Source: Castellaniella sp041677825
GTDB lineage: Bacteria > Pseudomonadota > Gammaproteobacteria > Burkholderiales > Burkholderiaceae_B
Assembly (NCBI RefSeq): GCF_041677825.1
Contig: NZ_JBAYPG010000016.1
Location: 8,158-72,157 of the forward strand
Direction of reading: 5' to 3'
DNA: 64,000 bases
Shown here: piece after piece, positions 34,625-44,388 of the stretch
Layout: every line of letters begins with the position of its first letter
Numbering within the stretch: position 1 is the stretch's first letter
The notes under the pieces: generated by a model
Databases searched by the model: none
What the model saw: the letters and a program-made list of their open reading frames with translations, nothing else
What the model was told of the DNA's origin: nothing
Made by a program: the position numbers and the translations under genes

Positions 34625-35695
34625 TCAATCTTCGTCAAAGTCCACATGCAGCGCGGGCACCCGCCCCGGCTGCATGAGCTTCTGGATACCGCGCAGTTTC
34701 AGCAGCAAGTGCTGCATGCCAGGGACATCGAGCCGCTGTGTGTTGTGCGAATTGTAGTCTTCACCGCGCGCGACCTGGGTGAGTGCCGGCCTGCCCTGTT
34801 CCACGAATTTCGCGTAGTTTAGATCCCGCCCGTCAGGTGGTATGCAGTAGTAGTGCCCCAGGTCTTGCGCGCAGGCCAATTCCTCGCGGCCCAGCAGGGT
34901 TTCGTACAGTTTTTCGCCATGGCGCGTGCCGATCACCTGTACGGGATGATCCGGCCGCTGCAGGATGCCCAACAAGGCCTGCACCAATGTCGCTATGGTG
35001 GCCGCCGGTGCCTTCTGCACGAAGATATCCCCATTGTGGCCGTGCTCAAACGCATAGAGCACCAAGTCCACGGCATCGGCCAGCGTCATCATGAACCGCG
35101 TCATGCCCGGATCGGTGACCGTGATCGGCACACCGGCCAGTATCTGCTGCACGAACAGGGGGATGACCGAACCGCGCGAGGCCATGACATTGCCGTAGCG
35201 CGTGCCGCAGATCACCGTACCCGTGCCCTCCAGATTGCGACTGGTGGCGACCATCACCTTCTCCATCATGGCCTTGGAGATCCCCATGGCATTGATCGGG
35301 TACACCGCCTTATCGGTGCTCAGGCAGACCACACGCCGGACACCGGCCGCGACCGCCGCTTCGAGCACGTTTTCGGTGCCCAACACATTGGTACGCACTG
35401 CCTGCATGGGGTGAAACTCGCAAGATGGCACCTGCTTGAGGGCCGCCGCGTGAAATACATAATCGACCCCGCGCATGGCCTGCTCGACGCTGCGCTGATC
35501 ACGCACGTCACCGATATAGCACTTCAGCTTCGCGCTGTCATAGTGCTTGCGCAAATCGTCCTGTTTCTTTTCATCGCGACTGAAGATGCGGATCTCACCG
35601 ATGTCGGTGTGCAGGAACCGTTTGAGGACAGCCTGGCCAAAAGAGCCTGTACCGCCGGTAATGAGCAATGTTCTGGAGGTGAAATCAACCGTCAT
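34625..35695 (-). CDS. fnlA: UDP-GlcNAc 4,6-dehydratase/5-epimerase, FnlA/WbjB type
   Basis: 356-residue soluble SDR of the PseB/CapE/WbjB group. TLLITGGTGSFGQAVLKRFL, EIRIFSRDEKKQDDLR, VDYVFHAAALKQVPSCEFHP, CLSTDKAVYPINAMGISKAM and TRFMMTLADAVDLVLYA are present. It starts UDP-L-FucNAc synthesis from UDP-GlcNAc. The GT upstream overlaps by ATGA and fnlB follows at once, so fnlABC is one translational unit. Confidence 0.95.
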   Translation of the reverse strand: MTVDFTSRTLLITGGTGSFGQAVLKRFLHTDIGEIRIFSRDEKKQDDLRKHYDSAKLKCYIGDVRDQRSVEQAMRGVDYVFHAAALKQVPSCEFHPMQAVRTNVLGTENVLEAAVAAGVRRVVCLSTDKAVYPINAMGISKAMMEKVMVATSRNLEGTGTVICGTRYGNVMASRGSVIPLFVQQILAGVPITVTDPGMTRFMMTLADAVDLVLYAFEHGHNGDIFVQKAPAATIATLVQALLGILQRPDHPVQVIGTRHGEKLYETLLGREELACAQDLGHYYCIPPDGRDLNYAKFVEQGRPALTQVARGEDYNSHNTQRLDVPGMQHLLLKLRGIQKLMQPGRVPALHVDFDED

Positions 35696-36843
35696 GATGC
35701 CAGTACACTCCGATACAGCTGACGGCTTTGCTCCACCGCCTCTTCATTGCCAATGTTCTTCAATGCCCAGGCACGAATCTCCTGCCGCCAGGCATCATAG
35801 TCTGCCGCAGGCATCTGACTGCAGGACTCGATGAAGTCAACGAAACGCTCGGGCGCGTCCAGCGGGAGATCAGCACCCAGACGCTGCGCACTGAGATTTC
35901 GCCACGGTGTCGCATCGCTGATCAACACCGGCAGCCCGCAACCCAGCGCCTCGGCGATCACATGCCCGAAATTCTCGCCCAGGGTGGGCAAAAAGAACAG
36001 GTCATGCTGAGCGAGTGCCTGCGGCACCTGAGCCGGATGGAGTGGCCCCCGGTATTCAAACTGTATGTGGCTCGGCAGTTGACTGGCGGCTGCCTGACAT
36101 TGGACCCAATATGTTGCATCCTCAATGGGGCCGTAGGCCACGAAGGTTACCGGAGATTGCACCTGCTGCAGCATCTGGAGCGCACCCAGCAGATTTTTTA
36201 TGGACGATATTCGTGAGAGGAAACACAACTGCAAAGGCCGCGCAGCATTGCGTTTTACCAGAACGATTGCATCAGGTGGTTTGGCGATATCGATTGCAAT
36301 ATGTATATTGACGTCTTCACCGATCGTTCTGCGTATGTCAGCGACCTCAAATTCGGAAGAGGCATGCCAAACAACGGAGCGATAGATGCCCGAGAGCTTG
36401 ACGCATTTCAGGAACACTCGTTTCTTGAAGGACTTCAGCCCCAGGGCTCCGATGGAAAACTCCCCACGCGGACCGAGGATGATGGGCTTTCGAGGTTTCA
36501 GGACACGCCATATCAAAAGCGGAACGATACTGAAGCGAATTGAGAAAAAACTGTTGAGGTGCAGTGCATCACCATCATACTTGCGCAACAGGCACCACAA
36601 ACGTAGCGGCCAGGACAAGTCTGATGATATGTAACACAAAAATACGCCATCCTGATCTATCCACTGATTCGCGCTTATGCCTGCATATGAACTTGATTCG
36701 CCGAGGTCGCGATCGGCAGTGAGTATAGAAAAACAGAATTCAGTTTTGAGACAATCGACCAAGTTTTTTATGGTTCTTACGGGGCCACCGCCTTTATAGC
36801 CGGGGAGGTAGAAACCGGCGAGGAGAAGAACGTCATTACGCAC
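35692..36843 (-). CDS. Glycosyltransferase family 4 (WbjA position)
   Basis: 383-residue GT-B transferase. LAGFYLPGYKGGGPVRTIKN is the donor-independent N-terminus; IILGPRGEFSIGALGLKSFK, LCFLSRISSIKNLLGAL and FFLPTLGENFGHVIAEALGC followed by GLPVL give the E-x7-E type nucleotide-sugar site. It begins with GTG 36843, four bases after the polymerase stop, without an obvious ribosome site. It precedes fnlABC as wbjA does in P. aeruginosa O11. Confidence 0.9.
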   Translation of the reverse strand: MRNDVLLLAGFYLPGYKGGGPVRTIKNLVDCLKTEFCFSILTADRDLGESSSYAGISANQWIDQDGVFLCYISSDLSWPLRLWCLLRKYDGDALHLNSFFSIRFSIVPLLIWRVLKPRKPIILGPRGEFSIGALGLKSFKKRVFLKCVKLSGIYRSVVWHASSEFEVADIRRTIGEDVNIHIAIDIAKPPDAIVLVKRNAARPLQLCFLSRISSIKNLLGALQMLQQVQSPVTFVAYGPIEDATYWVQCQAAASQLPSHIQFEYRGPLHPAQVPQALAQHDLFFLPTLGENFGHVIAEALGCGLPVLISDATPWRNLSAQRLGADLPLDAPERFVDFIESCSQMPAADYDAWRQEIRAWALKNIGNEEAVEQSRQLYRSVLAS

Positions 36844-36846
36844 AAT

Positions 36847-38088
36847 TCAATAACGTCCGGTAATGCGCCCAGATCCTACAATTCTAGTCTGAGAGCGATA
36901 GATCATGAAGAACCAGTACACAAGAACTATAGGCGATACACTTATGACCGGCATCAGCATTCTGGTAGAAAATGATGTCATGCCCCCCCACACCAGAACC
37001 ATCATGTTGGCTGCCAGCAGGACTATGCCATAGCCGTCAAAAAATTGCCAATTGGATACCCATTTGCATAATTTCGCAACTAAATGCACCATTATGAGTG
37101 CTGTCACTACACCAAACGAACCTAAATAATAAAGATGCTCGCCTACTAGAGTTGCAGCTATTGAATGACCAGCTAAGGTCAAATAATCATCCATATTTCG
37201 AACAACATACTCGAAACCAAAGCCAAAGGGTTTAGTTGGCCACCATACTCGCGGAACAAATGACAATAATGTGAACACCACCTGATCCAGAAATCCGCTG
37301 ACATCGATTCCAAACTGATCTGCGTGCTCCATGAACGTACTTGCCAGTCTATATGGTCCTACTGCAGAATCTTGCGCCACACTAGATATATCGATAGCCC
37401 ATGACAACTCCTTCCTGTTCCCCGATATTAGCGTCGCCCCGAGAATTGGGACGAGAGTGAAATACACCTTCTGTACCTTTATGTTATTGACATATAAAAA
37501 ATACAGAAAGCACGTAATCATTGCACCAAATATTACTGTTCTTCCAAAACCACCCCAGGCAAGCGTATAATATGCAGCAAACACAAGAAACTGTATGACT
37601 GCCAGCATGACGTTGTGCAGCAGTCTTCCAGGTATCATACATATCGCAAAATACATTACCGAAGCAGGAAGAAAATACGCTGCCCATGTAGTATACAAAC
37701 CCGCGACGACCAACGACACAGCTATAAGCAAATAGACTTTCAAATTTAGTTTATTGGCTTTTCTGGAATGATAATTGTATGATATATATGTGAGGTCTGA
37801 TGTATTATTTAGAAAATAGAGTGAAACTAGAGAACTAAGATAATATAAGGTAAAGCTTGTTCCAAATAAATAATTATTCACCAACACTGGAAAATACATA
37901 TATACAGAAAAACCAACCAGAAACATCATATTGATTGATGAGTACGAATTTGATCTGTATATCAGGTATATATATATCAACGTAGCGAACAAAATATTCG
38001 CACCGTTAACAAGAAAGAGCGACAACAACAATATCACTATTATCACGAAATAAGCAATCATGTTTTGAATATTAAATTTTATTAACAT
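36847..38088 (-). CDS. O-antigen/repeat-unit polymerase, Wzy-like
   Basis: 413-residue very hydrophobic protein with about eleven spans and one large periplasmic loop (around residues 240-320, VVRNMDDYLTLAGHSIAATL), the usual Wzy layout. Wzy proteins share little sequence, so the call rests on topology and place between glycosyltransferases. ATG 38088 was chosen; a TTG at 38103 is in frame. The gene is strongly AT-rich compared with fnlABC. Confidence 0.78.
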   Translation of the reverse strand: MLIKFNIQNMIAYFVIIVILLLSLFLVNGANILFATLIYIYLIYRSNSYSSINMMFLVGFSVYMYFPVLVNNYLFGTSFTLYYLSSLVSLYFLNNTSDLTYISYNYHSRKANKLNLKVYLLIAVSLVVAGLYTTWAAYFLPASVMYFAICMIPGRLLHNVMLAVIQFLVFAAYYTLAWGGFGRTVIFGAMITCFLYFLYVNNIKVQKVYFTLVPILGATLISGNRKELSWAIDISSVAQDSAVGPYRLASTFMEHADQFGIDVSGFLDQVVFTLLSFVPRVWWPTKPFGFGFEYVVRNMDDYLTLAGHSIAATLVGEHLYYLGSFGVVTALIMVHLVAKLCKWVSNWQFFDGYGIVLLAANMMVLVWGGMTSFSTRMLMPVISVSPIVLVYWFFMIYRSQTRIVGSGRITGRY

Positions 38089-38159
38089 TTCCTGATGTGC
38101 CAATTGTCATAACTTTCCAAATTAAGAGATATGATTTGCTGCCCGGTGGCACGGGCAGT

Positions 38160-39299
38160 CTAATTGCGCCGATTGAATGCAGCTTGGTTGTTGCACCAAG
38201 GTGGCTCGGGTCGTGCAGCACCTCCATTCCGGTACATTAGAATACTCTCGAGATAGTCTGCTCCGACGTCAGCACCAAGACATACAGACCAAGACCGCAA
38301 AACGTGACGATCATGCTGCTGAATACATCCCTGAGTCACATGTTGCTCTAGCAGTCCCGCAAGTTCTAAGGCTTTTCCGGTTTTGAATACACTACCAAAC
38401 CCACTTGCCTCAACAACGCCAGCGCAGCCGCAGGATCTGGACACAATCGCCGGGGTACCGACCATCATCGCTTCCGAGACCACAGCACCCCACCCGTCGT
38501 GCCTGCTTGGCAACACAAGCACATCCGCCCTGGCCATCAGTTTTTGTATATCTGACATGGGTAACTGTCCAGTCCACTCTAGTCGTTCCCCAAGCACCTT
38601 TGCCGCATGCGCTTGTAAGCTCTGTGCCAAAACACCACTACCTACTACCTGAAGTGAGAAATTTACAAAGCCACGCCGAAGCAGCTCACCCAGAGCGCAA
38701 ATAAGGAGATCCAATCTTTTTCGCTCAATCAATTGACCGACAAATAATATTCTGTAGCGATGATTTGTTCGTGACGGTATCTCTAGAGCAATAGGCTCTG
38801 GTAGAAAATATGCGAAAGGGAATATCTTATCGTACGGAAACCCACGTTCTTCAAACCATCTTGGCATTCGTACGCCTATGGCCAAGATTCCAGATAGCCG
38901 GCTACGCCAGTAATATAATAAAGCCCGATAGACTCCTCGCTTCACGCATCCACGCAAGCCTGTCTCATCAATCGTCTCCATAATCGCCCACTGCTGAAGT
39001 CCACGGCTATCAAGCAAGCGCTGCGCTTGGCCTATTAGCCCATTGGCACGTAGTCCCTGGCAGATATGGATAGAGTCGAGAGGAGCACTTTCGACTTCTT
39101 TTTTTACCTCGACAGCGGTAGTTACATATCGCAAGTCAATGCCATCAAATTTCGGAACCTGCCAACCTAACTCACGACGATCCTTACTCATTGATTGTTC
39201 GACAATATAGATTACCTTACGTCCGTTACGTGCAAGTGACGCAGCCAAACCAGCCATATGCGGGCTGATAATTCGTTGCCAGAACCAGATCTCGTACAC
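38160..39299 (-). CDS. Glycosyltransferase family 4
   Basis: GT-B transferase, about 379 residues. EIWFWQRIISPHMAGLAASL opens the N-terminal domain; RILFVGQLIERKRLDLLICA and LVLPSRHDGWGAVVSEAMMV then GTPAI form the nucleotide-sugar domain with the E-x7-E pattern. The reading frame is open to TTG 39395, but similarity to GT4 proteins seems to begin near GTG 39299 (VYEIWFW), which has GGAAAA ahead. Part of the AT-rich glycosyltransferase/polymerase segment. Confidence 0.85.
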   Translation of the reverse strand: MYEIWFWQRIISPHMAGLAASLARNGRKVIYIVEQSMSKDRRELGWQVPKFDGIDLRYVTTAVEVKKEVESAPLDSIHICQGLRANGLIGQAQRLLDSRGLQQWAIMETIDETGLRGCVKRGVYRALLYYWRSRLSGILAIGVRMPRWFEERGFPYDKIFPFAYFLPEPIALEIPSRTNHRYRILFVGQLIERKRLDLLICALGELLRRGFVNFSLQVVGSGVLAQSLQAHAAKVLGERLEWTGQLPMSDIQKLMARADVLVLPSRHDGWGAVVSEAMMVGTPAIVSRSCGCAGVVEASGFGSVFKTGKALELAGLLEQHVTQGCIQQHDRHVLRSWSVCLGADVGADYLESILMYRNGGAARPEPPWCNNQAAFNRRN

Positions 39300-39419
39300 T
39301 GCCAATTTTCCGCAAATTATTCTTGTGTATACATATAACCCTACTGGGCAGGCGAAATTATAAAGCAAGCGCAGATCACAGACACGGATATTCAATAACC
39401 TAATTAAATGCCAGCTATA

Positions 39420-40466
39420 CTAATTACGACTCGCTTCGAGGGGGCTGACATTTTCTAGGTATCGATCCCTTGTTTCATTAAATATTTTCTCAACTATTTT
39501 CCATTTAGGATTATTACTTCCTACGCTCCAACCATCTAAAGCCATCTTTATAGCACTCACCACATCGCCGTTAGTCGCCACATATACACAATTATTCACC
39601 CTCTTGAATTGCATGATAATGTCTTCGAAATAACTGGTCGTTACAACACTTAGCCCATGACTGATGGCTTGGAATACCTTAGTAGGGAGGGAATACTTAT
39701 AGTTTAGTGATTGGTGTATGGGACAAAAAACCAAGACTTTGTAACGATATAGAAACGACATGTCTTTTGGATCATATTCACCCATTACCTTGATATCTCC
39801 TCGCAGATTTTTATCTTTCAAACACGCGATGTACTTACGCAGCCATTCATTGGTAATCCCCCTACCGTAAAGATGTATATTAATGCCATGGCTTAGCATA
39901 ATGTCAAATAAGTGAGCGGGTGCGTGCCCCGGGGTACCAAAATATATCACCGTATCCGAGTATCTTGAATTTTTGTTTTCTAAATAATCTTGTATCGCAA
40001 TATTTTTTATTACAACCGGTTTATCACCGTAATTCCGCTGTAAAACCACCGCCAGGCCATCTGATACTGTAAACTTCTTGACCTTTTTTAGTTTAAATAT
40101 AAATCTTTCCAAGTTTTTGTATATTACATACCTGATGGCAATCTTTAAACTAATGAATCCACGCCATTCGATCAAATCATGCACATCATATATTAATATA
40201 CGATCTAAACCATACAGCCGTTTTATCAAGACACAAAAGACCAAATAAGGCAGTGATGTCTGCGCATGAAATACTATTGTTTTTACATTGCTATCTGCAA
40301 GTATCAACCATAAATTTCTTACATTTAATTTTTTATTAGCACGAAAATCATCCTTTATGCTCCTATGTATAAAAATAGAGTCAGGATAGAAAGTTTTCTG
40401 CATAAGGACTCTAGCCGAACCATAGCAGTCTAATTTATATAAATGGCATATCGAAAATTTTTTCAT
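39420..40466 (-). CDS. Putative glycosyltransferase (GT4-like fold)
   Basis: 348 residues, strongly AT-rich. An N-terminal part with ILIYDVHDLIEWRGFISLKI and a C-terminal part with TVIYFGTPGHAPAHLFDIML and SLPTKVFQAISHGLSVVTTS resemble GT-B transferases; the P-x-K-x-F-[QE]-x-x-x-x-G pattern replaces the usual E-x7-E. ATG 40466 reads MKKFSICHLYKLDCYGSARV. It is the first gene of the AT-rich block after a 658-base gap, so a promoter is likely just upstream. Confidence 0.72.
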   Translation of the reverse strand: MKKFSICHLYKLDCYGSARVLMQKTFYPDSIFIHRSIKDDFRANKKLNVRNLWLILADSNVKTIVFHAQTSLPYLVFCVLIKRLYGLDRILIYDVHDLIEWRGFISLKIAIRYVIYKNLERFIFKLKKVKKFTVSDGLAVVLQRNYGDKPVVIKNIAIQDYLENKNSRYSDTVIYFGTPGHAPAHLFDIMLSHGINIHLYGRGITNEWLRKYIACLKDKNLRGDIKVMGEYDPKDMSFLYRYKVLVFCPIHQSLNYKYSLPTKVFQAISHGLSVVTTSYFEDIIMQFKRVNNCVYVATNGDVVSAIKMALDGWSVGSNNPKWKIVEKIFNETRDRYLENVSPLEASRN

Positions 40467-41124
40467 TAATGAACAATTTTTGGAAAATTCTCCAATGTCT
40501 ATTTAAACCAAGTTCCAAACAAGGGTTTATCGGAATAAATCCGGCGGACTGAAACTGAATATAGACTATTCAAGACGACTTAGTCAGGAAGTATATGATG
40601 AGGTAATGTGATTTTCGACGTCGAATTACATGTCAAGCGAAAAATCAATCGCCACGCAAAACTTATGACAGTGTTGTAGTGAACGGTCCATTGAGGAATA
40701 CTTACTGATCTGATGGCGCTGCGTTACCAGAAACGAGGCAGGTGTCACAGGCTTTACACCACGGGTTAGGCTGCCCATACACTTCATGCAGCCATGGCTC
40801 AAATTTGCGAAACTCGGCCATATAGAGAGCACCGTGTAGCAGCACTCCGGTACGCCATTTTTCCATGCCCTCGCTCACTCGCAGCGGCATCTCCGCCGGG
40901 GACGATGATCATTATTTTTCGCGACCTGCATAAAAAACATGGCATAGTTACCGATTTCGCCAAAGTCAATAATATAAGATTGGCCGACAAGACATTTCGG
41001 TGCGATCGAGCGGCCGATCCGTTCGAAGGACAGTACAGCGCACAATATACCGAAACGGCTTGACGGACGGAAATAAACAAGTACAAGATCCGTCAAGCCA
41101 CAGGCACGTACAAAACCCTGGTGA
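40467..41124. other. 658-base gap with no recognisable gene
   Basis: Only short, overlapping open frames are present. The longest plausible one with an ATG is about 54 codons on the minus strand (40866-40702; EKWRTGVLLHGALYMAEFRK, with a Cys-x2-Cys-x2-Cys near its end), not recognised. Another minus frame runs from 41150 to 40875 through the tail of the LivJ-like gene. The region may hold a decayed gene plus the promoter for the AT-rich glycosyltransferase block. Confidence 0.5.
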
Positions 41125-42351
41125 TCAGCCAGCGACCAACGGGCACTCACTATCCTGATACGCCTTGAAGGCTTCGCCTGCAGGCACGGCTGTCACGGTT
41201 TCGAACAAATCCCATTCTTCACTGGGATTGTCCTTGACCCGCACAAGATACATTTCATGGAAATTGAGACCGTTGGGCATGATCTTTCCGCCCTTCATGT
41301 ACATGTCATTGATTTCCATTTCACCCAGGACTTTCCGCACGGCTTCGGGTTCATTCGTACCCGCCTGCTCAACGGCCTTCAGATACGAACTGACGGCGGA
41401 ATATACACCACCCTGGATGAATGTCGGCATGGCCCCATGTTTGTCGTAGAACCTGCGTGACCACTGCTCGGCCTCGTCTGTGATGTTCCAGTACCATGGG
41501 CTTGTAAAGGTCAGGCCGGATGCGATTTCTTTGCCGAGGGATTTCGCATCTGTAATGAAGACCACTGTCCCAACCAGTTGCTGACCCTTGTCGATCTGGA
41601 ATTCTTTCGCCTGTTTCAGCGAATTCACGAAATCCTGGCCGCCATTGGCCAGGGCCACGACCTTTGCACCGGACGCTTGGGCCTGCAGGAGATAGGACGA
41701 AAAATCGGTCGTACCCAATGGCACCTTGACGCTTCCCACGACATGGCCACCGGATTTTTCGATGATGTTGCGGGCGTCCTGCTCCATCGATTTTCCGTAC
41801 GCATAATCTGCCGTAATGAAAAACCACGTATCGCCACCTGTCTTCATGACCCCGGATGCCAGGCCGGAGGCGATGGCGTAGGTATTGTAGGCATACTGAA
41901 TACCGTATTTGGTGCAGTCGATCTCGGCAAGCTTGGTGGTACCCGAGCCCACATTGATGGTAATCGTGTCCTTATCAGATGCGAGCTTCTGCACGCCGAT
42001 GCCGACCGCCGAGTTACTGAGCGAGGTCATCATGTCGACCTTGTCCAGGTCTATCCATCTCCGGGCGATGGATAATGCAACTTCGGGCTTGTTCTGATAA
42101 TCGGCAGAAATCAGCTTGATCGGTACATCCAGAACCTTGCCGCCAAAGTCATCAATGGCCATTTGCGCCGCAACAACGGTGCCCGGGCCTTCAAAATCCT
42201 TGTAGATGCCGGACATTTCAGCCATCACCCCGATGGTGATGACTTCGGGTGCAACGGCCTGCGCGCCGTTTTCTGATTCATTGGCAGCATGTGCCAAGCC
42301 AGTGGCCAGAAGCAGGCTGCTCAGCATGCCCGCTGTAATCAATTTGTTCAT
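41125..42351 (-). CDS. LivJ-type ABC transporter substrate-binding protein
   Basis: 408-residue periplasmic binding protein of the branched-chain amino-acid/amide type (Peripla_BP_6). The signal peptide is MNKLITAGMLSSLLLATGLA with cleavage near AHA. The mature part starts ITIGVMAEMSGIYKDFEGPG; TGGDTWFFITADYAYGKSME and LQAQASGAKVVALANGGQDF are family motifs. ATG 42351 has GGAGTGAG ahead (ATG 42354 also possible). No permease or ATPase genes accompany it, so it is an orphan binding protein; ligand unknown. Confidence 0.92.
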   Translation of the reverse strand: MNKLITAGMLSSLLLATGLAHAANESENGAQAVAPEVITIGVMAEMSGIYKDFEGPGTVVAAQMAIDDFGGKVLDVPIKLISADYQNKPEVALSIARRWIDLDKVDMMTSLSNSAVGIGVQKLASDKDTITINVGSGTTKLAEIDCTKYGIQYAYNTYAIASGLASGVMKTGGDTWFFITADYAYGKSMEQDARNIIEKSGGHVVGSVKVPLGTTDFSSYLLQAQASGAKVVALANGGQDFVNSLKQAKEFQIDKGQQLVGTVVFITDAKSLGKEIASGLTFTSPWYWNITDEAEQWSRRFYDKHGAMPTFIQGGVYSAVSSYLKAVEQAGTNEPEAVRKVLGEMEINDMYMKGGKIMPNGLNFHEMYLVRVKDNPSEEWDLFETVTAVPAGEAFKAYQDSECPLVAG

Positions 42352-42388
42352 CATCTCACTCCATGAATCTTGCATGACGCCTGAGAAT

Positions 42389-43075
42389 TCAGGCTTTTTT
42401 CAGAAGTTCGACGACTTCCGCAAACCCTCTGACGACCAGATCCGGCTTTGGTCCGAAGATTCTCGGTATTTCATCTTTCCGGTTCATCCAGATGCCCTGC
42501 ATGCCGGCCTGTTGCGCCCCGGCGAAATCGAACCAGCCGGCACTGATGTGCACGATGTTCTCGGGTGCCGTGGCGGCGCGCTTTGCGCCATGCAGGTAGA
42601 GTTCCTTGGCTGGCTTGTATTGATGTATTTCTTCTACGCTGATGTAATCGTTGATGATGTCGTCGATGCGGGCAATTTTCACCAGTGACTTCAGCATGGC
42701 CGGGTCGCCGTTCGACAGGACGTACACCGGGTATCCAAGGTCCCGCAGCGCCTTCACGCCATCTCTGACATCATCGAATACCTTCAGATCGTGGTAGATC
42801 GAAAGAATGTCATTGATTTCCTCTTCTGGCAGGTCGATCTGATGCACCTTGAGCGAATATCTCAGGGCGTGGCGATTCAGCTCGTAGAAGCTTTCATACG
42901 TACCGTAGAAATTGCACAACATGCCATAGACGAGCGACTCGTACCGCCACAGCTTTGCAACCTCGTCGGCATTGTCGATCTTTTCTCGCAGCGGCCCGGC
43001 TGCGCTATCGACATCCAGCAATGTGCTGTACGAGTCTATGGTAATGGTCTTGATTCTTGAAACATCTAATGACAT
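42389..43075 (-). CDS. HAD-superfamily hydrolase, haloacid dehalogenase type II-like
   Basis: 228 residues. Nucleophile motif ITIDSYSTLLDVDS near residue 11, a four-helix cap, motif II VYVLSNGDPAML, lysine in YKPAKELY and motif IV VHISAGWFDFAGAQQAGMQG. This order matches L-2-haloacid dehalogenases, although many members act on other small organic acids. ATG 43075 has GAAGGAAAG ahead. It is 37 bases upstream of the LivJ-like gene and probably co-transcribed. Confidence 0.88.
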   Translation of the reverse strand: MSLDVSRIKTITIDSYSTLLDVDSAAGPLREKIDNADEVAKLWRYESLVYGMLCNFYGTYESFYELNRHALRYSLKVHQIDLPEEEINDILSIYHDLKVFDDVRDGVKALRDLGYPVYVLSNGDPAMLKSLVKIARIDDIINDYISVEEIHQYKPAKELYLHGAKRAATAPENIVHISAGWFDFAGAQQAGMQGIWMNRKDEIPRIFGPKPDLVVRGFAEVVELLKKA

Positions 43076-43382
43076 GGCGCTTTCCTTCTGCAGCGAATTT
43101 AACGATGTGAGGCATGGTACGACACCCAAACGGTTTGATATATTCGAATGTATTTTGTTTCATCCAGATATATTCATTATCCATCAGCGGGCCGAAATCC
43201 ATACGCCGTAACATCTTATACCAGCCACTGGAAAATGAGCTGCCGACATGCGCCATGCGTTTTTCTGAATTGAATACGAAGTGCTTCTTTTTCGTATATT
43301 TTCAGCATTTTCAACTGCGACCCCCAAGCCATATGCACGGGTGGGCGGATGCGAAGGCGCACACAAGCACCTCCTTTACAGA

Positions 43383-44348
43383 TCAGGAAGTGCTGCCCCC
43401 AAACCCATACAATTCCGCAGGATTGTCCACCAGCACCTGGTGCCACAGTTCATCGTCATCATCCACCCAGCGGCGCAGTTCATCCACCAGCATTCCGTCA
43501 TCTGGTACGAACTGGCCCACCCTGACATGCGGCCAGTCGGTGCCGAACACCACGCGGTTGGGGGCCACGGCCAGCAGGTGGTACGCGATCGGTACCACAT
43601 CCACGAAGGGCGGCATCGGGTAGGCCGAGATGCGTTTGGGGCCGCTGAGCTTGACCCAGCAGCGGCCTTCCTGCATCAGGGCGAGCAGTTCACGAAATGA
43701 CGGGTGCTCGACGCCCAGCCAGGCGCCGAAGTGCCCCATGTGATCGAACACCACGTCCACCGGCAGTTCGGCCAGCGTGTCGGCAAAGTGTTCGACACTG
43801 CTGATGTCCATCAGGATCTGCAGGTGCCAGCCCAGGTGCGAGATGCGGTCGGCCAGGTCGCTGATCTGTTCGAAGTCCACGTCGGCGCCGCGAAACAGCA
43901 GGTTCAGGCGCAGGCCGCGCACGCCCAGGGTGTGCCAGGTAAGCAGTTCTTCATCGGTGACCGAGTGATCGGCCACGGCGATGCCGCGCCACGTGATGCC
44001 CAGGGGGTCTTCATTCGCGGCCGCCAGGGCGGTGAGCATGCAGCGGTTGTCGGTGCCGTACACGCTGGGCTGCACCAGCACGGCGCGCTGGAAGCCCAGG
44101 TGGTGCAGCAGGCTCGCGTAGCGCACGCGCGAGACATCGTGCGGAGTGTAGTCGCGCGTGCGGCTGTAGGGAAAGCGGCCGGCCGGCCCGAAGATGTGCG
44201 CGTGGGCATCGCAGCTGCCGGCGGGCAGCCGGAGTCGGGGGCGGCTGGGTTCGTCCATCGGGCCGGGGATATCCGGCAATTCGATGTCGAATTCAGGGTC
44301 GTCGGGGTCGGGGATATCGGGCTCGTCGGCTGGGTCGGGGGTGGACAT
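43383..44348 (-). CDS. 2-pyrone-4,6-dicarboxylate hydrolase-like amidohydrolase
   Basis: 321-residue TIM-barrel metal hydrolase (Amidohydro_2). SCDAHAHIFGPAGRFPYSRT matches the LigI/PDC-hydrolase metal site; VQPSVYGTDNRCML, VRGLRLNLLFRG, VDVVFDHMGHFGAWLG and RVVFGTDWPHVRVGQFVPDD follow in the usual order. LigI opens 2-pyrone-4,6-dicarboxylate in aromatic degradation; relatives hydrolyse other lactones. ATG 44348 adds about 40 Asp/Pro/Glu-rich residues ahead of the barrel, which is unusual; ATG at residue 31 (MDEPSRPRLRLP) would remove most of them. It lies 40 bases behind dctM. Confidence 0.87.
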   Translation of the reverse strand: MSTPDPADEPDIPDPDDPEFDIELPDIPGPMDEPSRPRLRLPAGSCDAHAHIFGPAGRFPYSRTRDYTPHDVSRVRYASLLHHLGFQRAVLVQPSVYGTDNRCMLTALAAANEDPLGITWRGIAVADHSVTDEELLTWHTLGVRGLRLNLLFRGADVDFEQISDLADRISHLGWHLQILMDISSVEHFADTLAELPVDVVFDHMGHFGAWLGVEHPSFRELLALMQEGRCWVKLSGPKRISAYPMPPFVDVVPIAYHLLAVAPNRVVFGTDWPHVRVGQFVPDDGMLVDELRRWVDDDDELWHQVLVDNPAELYGFGGSTS

Positions 44349-44388
44349 GGGCGGCGCTCTTTGGTGGCGGGGTGGATGAACTGGCGGC

